Positions 1-5,739 of a DNA stretch of 6,967 nucleotides are shown piece after piece. The number at the start of each line of letters is the position of its first letter. Positions within the stretch are counted from its first letter, which is position 1. The notes beneath the pieces were generated by a model. The model made no database searches and was not told the DNA's origin. It was given only the letters and a program-made list of their open reading frames with translations. This stretch comes from Acidobacteriota bacterium (GTDB lineage: Bacteria; Acidobacteriota; Terriglobia; UBA7540), in NCBI GenBank assembly GCA_021784615.1, contig JAJYHU010000274.1:1-6967 (forward strand), written 5' to 3'. The translations under genes and the position numbers were made by a program.

Positions 1-133
1 CAACAAGGGCCATCAGCACTGCAAGGATCAGGTCTCGAAGCCAATAGCGCGCCTCAAAAATACTGAGCCGTCCGTGGGTACGGCGATTCAGCATATCTTG
101 CGGGCAGCCGTTTGGGACAATCCCTTTCTGCAT
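1..133 (-). CDS. N-terminus of an unidentified, probably membrane-anchored protein (3' end outside the window)
   Basis: An open frame starts at the ATG at 133 and runs off the left edge with no stop, giving 44 complete codons. The peptide begins MQKGIVPNG and ends with an aromatic/basic stretch (ARYWLRD) followed by a hydrophobic run (LILAVLMALV) cut by the edge, as expected for a first membrane helix or uncleaved signal anchor. Signal peptidase I proteins often begin this way, but no catalytic motif lies inside the window, so that is only a guess. It is divergent from the glycosyltransferase gene. No clear Shine-Dalgarno sequence precedes either this ATG or the in-frame ATG at 94, so the start is uncertain. 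The gene could also be spurious, since only its first part is visible. Confidence 0.4.
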   Translation of the reverse strand, partial: MQKGIVPNGCPQDMLNRRTHGRLSIFEARYWLRDLILAVLMALV

Positions 134-230
134 GGGCTCTATAAATTAAATTATATACCATAAATCCCGCAGTCGTTTCCACCTTCCGCGCAGGGCCCCG
201 GAGCCAGCCGGACCACGGAGGTTTGATAGA
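134..230. promoter_or_regulatory. Divergent intergenic region with an AT-rich promoter island
   Basis: This 97-base gap lies between two divergently read genes. An AT-rich patch at about 139-165 stands out from GC-rich surroundings. On the minus strand it contains a perfect TATAAT hexamer (155 to 150), but the region 17 bases further upstream gives only a poor -35 match. On the plus strand TATAAA at 140-145 could be a -10, again without a convincing -35. The patch is the best place for promoters of both flanking genes, but the exact elements are not resolved. Confidence 0.35.
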
Positions 231-974
231 ATGGGTGTCTCAGGGTATTGCGTCCCTATGAATTATCAATACGCCCTCATTATTCCGGCTCTGAATGAAG
301 CAGAAACTATCGGAAGCCTTCTCCGGCAGATTCCGGCGAATCTGTTTTCTCAAATTATCGTTGTGGATAACGGAAGCCGGGACGCAACCTCTGAAATTGC
401 CCTGGCAGCCGGCGCCCAAGTTGTTCGCGAGCCAAGGCGCGGATACGGACAGGCTTGCATCAGCGGACTGGAACAGCTTAAGCCGTCGATCAACGCGGTC
501 GTATTTATGGACGCCGATCTTTCCGACGACCCGCAGGACCTTGAACGCCTGATCCGCCTCTTTGGCCAAAGCTACTGGGACATGGTGATGGGTTCGCGTG
601 TGCTGGGTTCAGCGGAAAAAGGGGCGCTTACCCCGATTCAGCGCTTCGGAAACTGGCTTACAACGCGCCTGATTGTTTTGTTGTGGAAAGTTCATTTTAC
701 AGACCTCGGCCCCTTACGCATCCTTCGGCGGGACTCGCTTGAGCGTCTGAAACTGCAAGACCGGACTTATGGCTGGAACGTGGAGATGCAGGCGAAAGCG
801 GCCCAACTCGGCCTTAAGACTTGCGAGAGTCCCGTGAACTACCGGCAGCGGCAAAGCGGGCAATCCAAAATTTCTGGAAGCATCTCGGGAAGCTTCCGCG
901 CAGGAGTTAAAATTCTCTGGACCGTATACCGTTGTTGGCGTAACCCCTTGCCGGCAAAATCTACCGATATTTGA
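231..974 (+). CDS. Family 2 glycosyltransferase, dolichyl-phosphate-sugar-synthase-like
   Basis: This 247-residue protein looks like a GT-A fold inverting glycosyltransferase of family GT2, which moves a sugar from a nucleotide-sugar to an acceptor, often a polyprenyl phosphate, at the cytoplasmic face of the membrane. The nucleotide-binding start IIPALNEAETIG is at residues 17-28, VVDNGSRD at 44-51, and the metal/nucleotide-binding DAD of FMDADLSDDP at D94-D96. FGNWLTTRLI (about 139-148), DLGPLRILRR (158-167), YGWNVEMQ (180-187) and the C-terminal QSKISGS (211-217) are typical of the DPM1/polyprenyl-phosphate sugar transferase branch. No C-terminal membrane helices are present, unlike ArnC/GtrB-type enzymes. 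The ATG at 231 is chosen because GGAGG at 217-221 lies nine bases before it; the ATG at 258 would also keep the whole domain. Sugar and acceptor cannot be told from sequence. The PagL-like gene follows 142 bases downstream on the same strand, suggesting an envelope role. Confidence 0.9.
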   Translation: MGVSGYCVPMNYQYALIIPALNEAETIGSLLRQIPANLFSQIIVVDNGSRDATSEIALAAGAQVVREPRRGYGQACISGLEQLKPSINAVVFMDADLSDDPQDLERLIRLFGQSYWDMVMGSRVLGSAEKGALTPIQRFGNWLTTRLIVLLWKVHFTDLGPLRILRRDSLERLKLQDRTYGWNVEMQAKAAQLGLKTCESPVNYRQRQSGQSKISGSISGSFRAGVKILWTVYRCWRNPLPAKSTDI

Positions 975-1116
975 ACCCTGCATGGATAGCCGGACATCAA
1001 AGCCTGTGGATCGATCGCAGACTTCAGCAGGAATCTCGATGCCGCCGATAGTCCCTGATATGAATGAGCGTTTCCCTTATGCATTTCCCTTCTTAAGGTC
1101 GAGGACCTGATTTGCG
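975..1116 (+). other. Intergenic spacer between glycosyltransferase and PagL-like gene
   Basis: This 142-base gap has no open frame worth calling, no terminator-like hairpin with a U-tract, and no good promoter pair; TATGAA at 1059-1064 lacks a -35. The two flanking genes may be co-transcribed or may have a promoter I cannot recognise. The only structure seen is the small hairpin around the ribosome-binding site. Confidence 0.4.
1096..1108 (+). promoter_or_regulatory. Small hairpin with the ribosome-binding site in its loop, before the PagL-like gene
   Basis: AGGTC (1096-1100) and GACCT (1104-1108) are perfect inverted repeats separated by GAG. The likely Shine-Dalgarno sequence GAGGA (1101-1105) occupies the loop and one edge of the stem, eleven bases before the ATG at 1117. 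A five-pair stem of this kind could partly mask the ribosome-binding site. It may equally be chance. Confidence 0.3.
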
Positions 1117-1854
1117 ATGAAATGGAGCGTTTTCTCACATTGTCGAATCGCGGCGTTCGCCGGGATTCTATGCTGGATTCTAACGTTCACGCCCCTGGAC
1201 GGTCTTCATGCCGCAAGCCGCGTGGGGAGCTTGCCGGGAGAGGGTATTAGAGCAACCTCTGGGACATCGCGGGAACCCTTTTGGGCCAAGCATGGGCGAC
1301 TGACGTTCGGCTTTGAGTTCGGCTATGGGATTGAGAACAACATCCCGCGCGACATCTCTCACATCCAGATGATGGTTGTCGAGCCTCAGGTAGGGATTAT
1401 TGCCTGGGATTCTCCGCGCTCACGGCTTCCGGTCGAACGCTTTGAGATTAGCAGCGAGGGAATCCTGGGGAGCGCCTATCACCCGGGCGGCTATCTAGTG
1501 GGAAATAGTCTGCTGTTCCGTTTTGGCTTGCACCCTGTAGGCCGGCTTGCGCCGTTCATCGACGCGGGTTCGGGCCCGCTTTACACAACTCTTAACCACG
1601 GAGCAAAGGAAATCACGGGCAATATACAGTTCCTATCGCAGGGCGGCGCCGGTATTCAGTATTTTTTTAAGCCGCAGCAAGCCTTGATTTTTGCCTATCG
1701 TTACTTCCACATGTCCAATGGCGGCCTTCAGGAACCCAATTACGGTTTTAATGGAAGCATGGTAACCGTCGGATTTTGCTGGTTGGGCCGCCCGCACCAA
1801 CTTCTCTCGGCAGCAGCGTATCGCCGCCCACTCCGTTTTCTTCATCTTCCATAA
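1117..1854 (+). CDS. PagL-like acyloxyacyl hydrolase (lipid A 3-O-deacylase family), exported
   Basis: This 245-residue protein begins with a signal peptide: basic MKWSVFSHCR, a hydrophobic core at about residues 11-25, and a plausible cleavage after LHA (30-32). The mature part has alternating strand-like segments typical of a small outer-membrane beta-barrel, such as RLTFGFEFGYGIENN (61-75) and SLLFRFGLHPVGRLAPFIDAG (131-151). The diagnostic stretch is YRYFHMSNGGLQEPNYGFN (194-212). It aligns with the PagL active-site segment HxSNxGLxxPNxGxE, giving His198 and Ser200 as catalytic residues. The third position, Glu in Pseudomonas PagL, is Asn212 here. Family members remove the 3-O acyl chain from lipid A in the outer membrane. 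About 25 residues follow the last strand-like segment (VTVGFCWLG), more than usual for a barrel ending in an aromatic residue. The start is supported by GAGGA at 1101-1105. Family assignment is firm; enzymatic activity is inferred. Confidence 0.82.
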   Translation: MKWSVFSHCRIAAFAGILCWILTFTPLDGLHAASRVGSLPGEGIRATSGTSREPFWAKHGRLTFGFEFGYGIENNIPRDISHIQMMVVEPQVGIIAWDSPRSRLPVERFEISSEGILGSAYHPGGYLVGNSLLFRFGLHPVGRLAPFIDAGSGPLYTTLNHGAKEITGNIQFLSQGGAGIQYFFKPQQALIFAYRYFHMSNGGLQEPNYGFNGSMVTVGFCWLGRPHQLLSAAAYRRPLRFLHLP

Positions 1855-1973
1855 GTTTTGCGTATGCACAACAGGCGGAAAATCGTTGAGAGGCTTGGCA
1901 AGGACTACGGCAAGTGAACGCCCTTCTGAAGAGCAGGCTTAACAACCGGGTCCAACAACAAACGGCGGGGCAC
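1855..1973. other. Convergent intergenic region between the PagL-like gene and dnaJ
   Basis: Two transcription units meet here, so terminators are expected, yet I see no stable stem followed by a T-run on either strand. GGCAAG occurs twice (within 1898-1917) but as a direct repeat. Termination may be Rho-dependent or may occur inside the opposite gene. Confidence 0.4.
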
Positions 1974-3101
1974 CTAGCCGAAAAAGTCTTTTACTTTGTC
2001 GCCGGCAGTGCGCTCAACGGGTTTATTTTCCACCTCGACCGAGGGAGCGAGCGATTCGAGGATTCGCCGCTGGTCACGCGACAACCGCGCCGGGACCGTG
2101 ACGTCGACATGCACATAAAGGTCGCCTTTGCCTCGACTGTTCAGAACCGGCATGCCATGCCCCCGCAAGCGGAAGACGGCCCCCGGTTGCGTACCATCGG
2201 GAATTTTCATCTTCTGCTGGCCATTCAGGGTAGGAACCTTAATCTCCGTTCCCAACGCAGCCTGAGTAATGGAGACGGGAATTTTGACGAAAAGATCGTC
2301 GCCACGCCTCTCAAAATAGGCATGGGGACGCACTTTCAGAATCACATAGAGATCTCCGGGCGGACCTCCATGTCTTCCGCCCTCCCCTTCTCCTGATACG
2401 CGCAGCCGGGTTCCATCATCCACGCCCGGAGGAATCTTGATTCCCAGAACCTTCTCCCGCCGGACACATCCATCTCCCCGGCAGTCAGGGCACGGATTGC
2501 GGTTGATTTGGCCTATTCCGCCACACTGCGGGCATGTCCTTGAAACGGTAAAAAAGCCTTGCGAGTAACGGACCTGTCCACGCCCGCCACACGCGGGACA
2601 ATTTGTCGGCTGAGTGCCATTGGCCGAACCCGAGCCACGGCAACTCGAGCATGTTTCGCTGCGTGGAATCTTAATTTTTGTGTCGAGCCCGGAAGCCGCT
2701 TCTTCAAAAGCGATCTCGAGTTCGTAGCGGAGATCGGCTCCGCGCTCGGCACGAGAGCGCCTGGGGCGGCCACGGCCAAAAAGGTCTTCCAAATCGAAGA
2801 AGGAACCAAACAGATCCTCAAAGCCAGAGAAAACGGTGGAGGAAAAGTCAGGCGCTCCGCCGCCCATCCCTCCGACGCCGGCAAACCCAAAACGGTCATA
2901 GGCGGCTCGCTTGTCGGAATCGGCCAGAACCCCGTATGCCTCCGTAATCTCCTTGAAGCGCTCTTCCGACGCTTCTTGGTCGCCGGGGTTGCGGTCGGGG
3001 TGGTGCTGGAGAGCGAGCTTTCGATAAGCGCTCTTGATCTCCTGGTCGGAGGCCTCGCGGCTTACTCCAAGGACCTCGTAATAATCGCGCTTGTTATTCA
3101 C
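1974..3101 (-). CDS. dnaJ: Chaperone protein DnaJ (type I J-protein, Hsp40)
   Basis: DnaJ delivers unfolded clients to DnaK and stimulates its ATPase in the cytoplasm. Counting from the GTG start, the 375-residue protein shows every part of a type I J-protein: a J-domain (about 4-70) with the HPD triad at 34-36; a Gly/Phe-rich linker (about 71-112); and a zinc-finger region with four CxxCxGxG repeats, cysteines 151/154, 168/171, 190/193 and 204/207. The C-terminal substrate-binding and dimerisation region follows, ending in KVKDFFG. An ATG at 3131 would add ten residues (MSGIPERFCG) unlike any DnaJ N-terminus. The GTG at 3101 starts NNKRDYYEVLGV, the canonical beginning, and has AAAGG (3115-3111) nine bases upstream, so I prefer it. 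The gene lies 69 bases after grpE, probably in one transcript from the hrcA promoter. It converges with the PagL-like gene across 119 bases that hold no clear terminator. Confidence 0.97.
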   Translation of the reverse strand: MNNKRDYYEVLGVSREASDQEIKSAYRKLALQHHPDRNPGDQEASEERFKEITEAYGVLADSDKRAAYDRFGFAGVGGMGGGAPDFSSTVFSGFEDLFGSFFDLEDLFGRGRPRRSRAERGADLRYELEIAFEEAASGLDTKIKIPRSETCSSCRGSGSANGTQPTNCPACGGRGQVRYSQGFFTVSRTCPQCGGIGQINRNPCPDCRGDGCVRREKVLGIKIPPGVDDGTRLRVSGEGEGGRHGGPPGDLYVILKVRPHAYFERRGDDLFVKIPVSITQAALGTEIKVPTLNGQQKMKIPDGTQPGAVFRLRGHGMPVLNSRGKGDLYVHVDVTVPARLSRDQRRILESLAPSVEVENKPVERTAGDKVKDFFG

Positions 3102-3170
3102 TCCGCAAAACCTTTCAGGTATACCAGACACTTTAAGCGTTCCGCCACAAATAACGGCTCCCTGGCCGGA

Positions 3171-3797
3171 CTATTCATTTTCTTCCGGCGCAGTTTCTGA
3201 GCGGGCTGGCGCCTCATCCGACCGGTTGAGCGCCACCTTCACAATTGCCGGGCGCAATAAACGATTTTTCAGCTTATATCCACGCTGAAGTTCCTCAACC
3301 ACTTCATGGTCTCGATGCCGCTCGGACTCGACGGTTTCAACCGCCTGGTGGACATGCGGGTCAAAAAGTTTTCCTTCGCTCTCGACCGGCTCAAGCCCCG
3401 CTCTTTTCAACACCTCGATCAATTCCCGATGAATCAGCTCCAAACCCTCGTAGAACTTTGCGGGCGCATGCTGCTCACGATGTTTGAGGCCCCGCTCGAG
3501 CGAGTCCAAAGTGGGAAGCAGCGCGCGGATAAGGCCCATCGTTGCGTGCTGAAGAAAGTCTTCCTTCTCGCGCTCGACGCGTTTACGCACATTTTCGATT
3601 TCCGCCTGCTTGCGCAGCAAGCGTTCATACATTTCCTGTTTTTCGGCCACGAGTTGCTGGTAGGCGGCGGCAAGGTCGCCCGGCAGATCGGCCTGCTTCA
3701 CGCCGGGAGTTTCGCCCCTTGCCTCCTCGGCGGAAGTATCTTTTGCCACATGGTCCGGCAATTCGGAATCGTCCATTAATTTTTTCTTGTTGGTCAT
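3171..3797 (-). CDS. grpE: GrpE nucleotide exchange factor for DnaK
   Basis: GrpE dimers open the nucleotide-binding domain of DnaK to release ADP. The 208-residue product has the normal architecture. An acidic, poorly ordered N-terminus (about 1-40) is followed by a long charged coiled-coil helix containing LLRKQAEIENVRKRVEREKE, then RALLPTLDSLERGL. The C-terminal beta-wing carries the signature FDPHVHQAVETVE and LQRGYKLKNRLLRPAIVKVA. A disordered acidic tail ends in ETAPEENE. The ATG at 3797 gives the usual length, but its Shine-Dalgarno is weak, with no good purine run in the preceding 15 bases, so translation may depend partly on coupling or on an unusual leader. It sits 88 bases after hrcA and before dnaJ, the standard order except that dnaK is absent. 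Confidence 0.96.
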   Translation of the reverse strand: MTNKKKLMDDSELPDHVAKDTSAEEARGETPGVKQADLPGDLAAAYQQLVAEKQEMYERLLRKQAEIENVRKRVEREKEDFLQHATMGLIRALLPTLDSLERGLKHREQHAPAKFYEGLELIHRELIEVLKRAGLEPVESEGKLFDPHVHQAVETVESERHRDHEVVEELQRGYKLKNRLLRPAIVKVALNRSDEAPARSETAPEENE

Positions 3798-3885
3798 AGT
3801 CTGCTATTTTAACCTGTCTCGGGCCATCGCTGAACCCGCTGCCTCTTTGCCTTTGTAATTTTCGCGGGGGATAACGAGGAAAAAG

Positions 3886-4938
3886 TCAATTGATGCTCAA
3901 CAACCGGTTGCATAGATGGGCAACGTAATCCACCGTCGTGACGGCGCGGTCATATTCCATGCGTGTCGGACCAACCACTCCCAGAGCTCCCACAACCCGC
4001 GATCTGTAAAGCAATGGGGCCACAACCAGAGCGCAATGCTGCATCTCATTTGCGGGGTTTTCTTCCCCGATCACGATCTGAACGCCCGATTCGGAGGATT
4101 GCAGGCACGATCCTAAAATCTTGATCAACTTGGCCTTCTCTTCAAAGGCCAGCAGCAGTTCTCGAATCTTGCGGGCGTCCTCAAATTCCGGCTGCTCAAG
4201 GATCCGGGAAGTTCCCTCAACAAATAAAGGCCCAAGCTCATCGTGCCCTAGAGCGCCTTCCATCAATAACTTGGCGACGCCTTGCAGCAGTCGATCAAAA
4301 AGGACTTTGGCTTCTTCGATTTTGTTGAAGATCTCCAGCCGGATCGTCCGCATCGACCATCCCCGAAACTCGGCATTCAAGTAAGCGGCGCTACGGTCCA
4401 GTTCTTCCTGAGAAATGTCCTCATCAAGACGCAAAACATTGTTCTCAATGAGATTCGGCTTGGAAATAATCACCACCAAAATCCGCCGGTCCGGAAGCTT
4501 GATAAACTTGATATGCTCCAACAGCTTTTCTTCGAGCGCCGGACCCAACACCAGTCCCACATTCTTTGAGACTTGGGCCAGAACGCGCGAGGCCTTGGCC
4601 ATCAACTCTTCGCAAGGGAGATCTTCACCATGAAGGCTCTCCTCGATAAATTGTTGAATCGCCGGCGTCAGCCGGACCATCCGCATCAGGCGGTCGACGT
4701 AATAACGATAAGCTTTATTCGTGGGGATTCGGCCGGCGGAAGTGTGCGGTTGCACAAGAAAGCCCTCCGCTTCGAGCTGCGCCATGACGCTGCGAATCGT
4801 CGCAGAGCTCAAAACCTCGCTGGTCTCGAGAGTGATCGTCTTTGAGCCGACCGGCACTCCGCTCACAATATAGCGTCGCACCACAGCCGATAAGACCTCA
4901 CAGTGCCTTTTTTCAAGATTAGGCTCGGTTCGCATCAT
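3886..4938 (-). CDS. hrcA: Heat-shock repressor HrcA
   Basis: HrcA represses chaperone operons by binding the CIRCE inverted repeat and is kept active by GroEL in characterised bacteria. From the ATG at 4938 the protein has 350 residues, a normal family length. The N-terminal winged helix-turn-helix includes VPVGSKTI, LSSATIRSVMAQLEAEGF and the strongly conserved PHTSAGRIPTNKAYRYYVD. The GAF-like C-terminal domain ends with the family signature GALGVVGPTRMEYDRAV. The longest open frame starts at a TTG (4974), adding 12 unfamiliar residues, and lies only a few bases from the predicted transcription start, so it is unlikely. The tandem ATGs at 4938 and 4935 are both possible, and neither has a strong Shine-Dalgarno. 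It is the first gene of hrcA-grpE-dnaJ. No recognisable CIRCE lies upstream, so autoregulation through the standard operator is not supported by the sequence. Confidence 0.96.
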   Translation of the reverse strand: MMRTEPNLEKRHCEVLSAVVRRYIVSGVPVGSKTITLETSEVLSSATIRSVMAQLEAEGFLVQPHTSAGRIPTNKAYRYYVDRLMRMVRLTPAIQQFIEESLHGEDLPCEELMAKASRVLAQVSKNVGLVLGPALEEKLLEHIKFIKLPDRRILVVIISKPNLIENNVLRLDEDISQEELDRSAAYLNAEFRGWSMRTIRLEIFNKIEEAKVLFDRLLQGVAKLLMEGALGHDELGPLFVEGTSRILEQPEFEDARKIRELLLAFEEKAKLIKILGSCLQSSESGVQIVIGEENPANEMQHCALVVAPLLYRSRVVGALGVVGPTRMEYDRAVTTVDYVAHLCNRLLSIN

Positions 4939-4950
4939 TGTCTGACGTAG

Positions 4951-4972
4951 GGAACACACGAATCTGTGCCCC
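4951..4972 (-). promoter_or_regulatory. Dyad in the hrcA leader, possible non-CIRCE operator or RNA hairpin
   Basis: Read on the minus strand, GGGGCACA (4972-4965) and TGTGTTCC (4958-4951) flank a six-base loop. Six pairs are Watson-Crick and two inner pairs are G-U in RNA. The dyad falls between the predicted transcription start and the hrcA ATG, where CIRCE often lies in other bacteria, but it does not match TTAGCACTC-N9-GAGTGCTAA. Any role as an operator is inference from position and symmetry only. Confidence 0.3.
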
Positions 4973-4985
4973 AAATTTCTATTTT

Positions 4986-5014
4986 ATACTATTCGCCCTA
5001 TAATCGGGTGTCAA
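4986..5014 (-). promoter_or_regulatory. Sigma70-type promoter for hrcA-grpE-dnaJ
   Basis: On the minus strand a perfect -35 hexamer TTGACA (5014-5009) is followed, after exactly 17 bases, by TAGTAT (4991-4986), a good -10. An overlapping TATAAA (4988-4983) would need a 20-base spacer and is less likely. Transcription would start near 4979, giving a leader of about 40 bases before the ATG at 4938. That supports the ATG and argues against the TTG at 4974. It is a vegetative-type promoter, as is usual for HrcA-controlled operons. Confidence 0.65.
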
Positions 5015-5088
5015 TATTTGGCTTCCCATGCCCACCAAGAGATCGAAATCGCCCCGAACAACCTTTATCTTTTCTTAGCGATACAAGG

Positions 5089-5106
5089 AAAAACCCTTCC
5101 GAGGGG
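5089..5106 (-). terminator. Possible short intrinsic terminator after the peptidoglycan-binding gene
   Basis: On the minus strand CCCT (5105-5102), a CGGA loop, AGGG (5097-5094) and five Ts (5093-5089) form a small GC-rich hairpin with a U-tract, about 35 bases after the stop of the peptidoglycan-binding gene and before the hrcA promoter. Four pairs is short for an intrinsic terminator. The upstream arm can alternatively pair with AGGGG at 5128-5124. The position, between two transcription units, is what makes it credible. Confidence 0.4.
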
Positions 5107-5139
5107 CCTGGTGTGCGCCTGTTCCCCTTGGGACTGGGT

Positions 5140-5730
5140 TTATTGGGCTTGGCCTGAGGATCTGGCTACCGGCGAAGAGTTTGCAATATCGCTCGCCTCC
5201 GTGTCGTTCTGAATACCGGCATTCGCAGGCACCGGGGGCTGAAGTCCAGGCGGCAGAGGGTGCGGACCGAGCCCCAACTTCATAAGCGGCTTGGCTTCCG
5301 GCAAGCCCGTCACCGGGAATCCGTTGGCTTCCTGGTACTGCTGCATCGCGTGGCGCGTGGCCGAATCCCACTCGCCTGTCGGTTCCTTGTGGAAAAAACC
5401 TGAGTTTGCAAGGGCTTCTTGAATCTCTTTGATCCGGGCCGACTCTAAATGAATCCTCGCCCGGCGGCGGTGAGCCCGGTAATGACGGGAACGGTGGCGA
5501 GAGCGAGTGTGAGCGTGAGCGTTATAGTGATGCGGCGTGTAGTGATGAACGTAAAGGTGCTTGACGGGCTTGTGCACGGGCGGCGTCTTTCGACGGACGG
5601 CATGCTTGTAGACGGCATGGGCTTTATGTCGCTGCCGCGCAGCCAATCGCGAAACCGGCGCAAGAAAAAGTCCCGCCGCAATCGCCACAGCCCATCGAAT
5701 CAACCGAGTAACAGTTGGACTCAATTCCAT
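5140..5730 (-). CDS. Exported His/Arg-rich protein with a C-terminal peptidoglycan-binding domain
   Basis: I recognise the domain but not a named gene. From the ATG at 5730 the protein has 196 residues. A hydrophobic segment after LIRW (about 13-27) looks like a signal peptide or signal anchor, with possible cleavage after LAA near residue 31. Residues 35-94 are strikingly biased, with 15 His and many Arg and Tyr, for example YVHHYTPHHYNAHAHT and RSRHRSRHYRAHRRR. Residues 95-152 fit a PG_binding_1 domain: IKEIQEALANSGFF, then GEWDSATRHAMQQYQEANGFPVTG. A Pro-rich then polar tail ends it. No catalytic domain is present, so a wall-anchoring or scaffold role in the periplasm is the likeliest reading. 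A TTG at 5739 would add three residues directly after the htrA stop. The gene is nine bases from the htrA stop, so co-transcription and translational coupling with htrA are probable. Confidence 0.8.
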   Translation of the reverse strand: MELSPTVTRLIRWAVAIAAGLFLAPVSRLAARQRHKAHAVYKHAVRRKTPPVHKPVKHLYVHHYTPHHYNAHAHTRSRHRSRHYRAHRRRARIHLESARIKEIQEALANSGFFHKEPTGEWDSATRHAMQQYQEANGFPVTGLPEAKPLMKLGLGPHPLPPGLQPPVPANAGIQNDTEASDIANSSPVARSSGQAQ

Positions 5731-5739
5731 AACCCCCAA

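Noticed and set aside
1914..2396. 160-codon plus-strand frame opposite the dnaJ 3' end
   Set aside because: Its composition is explained by the complementary dnaJ codons and it has no ribosome-binding site or family motif.
2559..3200. 213-codon open frame on the plus strand opposite dnaJ
   Set aside because: It is wholly antisense to a clear dnaJ, has no recognisable domain, and is rich in the Arg, Ala and Gly expected from reading a GC-rich gene backwards.
3306..3779. 157-codon plus-strand frame opposite grpE
   Set aside because: A shadow of grpE: no motif, and it nearly coincides with the real gene on the other strand.
3798..3840. Internal promoter before grpE (TTCAGC-17-TAAAAT)
   Set aside because: The -35 matches only three of six positions and transcription would start almost at the grpE ATG.
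3835..3868. Inverted repeat CCCGC/GCGGG between hrcA and grpE as a terminator
   Set aside because: A five-base stem with a 24-base loop and no following T-run is too weak; grpE most likely continues in the same transcript.
4992..5014. Diverged CIRCE starting at TTGACACCC upstream of hrcA
   Set aside because: The left arm matches six of nine CIRCE bases, mainly because it overlaps the -35 box, but the right arm after nine bases matches only about two of nine, so there is no inverted repeat.
4966..5212. Short plus-strand frames across the hrcA upstream region
   Set aside because: They overlap a good minus-strand promoter and the end of the peptidoglycan-binding gene, and show no start signal or domain.
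5445..5560. Repeat-like GTGAGCG/GAGAGCG tract as a tandem DNA repeat
   Set aside because: It is low-complexity coding sequence for the His/Arg/Ala-rich segment and not a regular repeat array.
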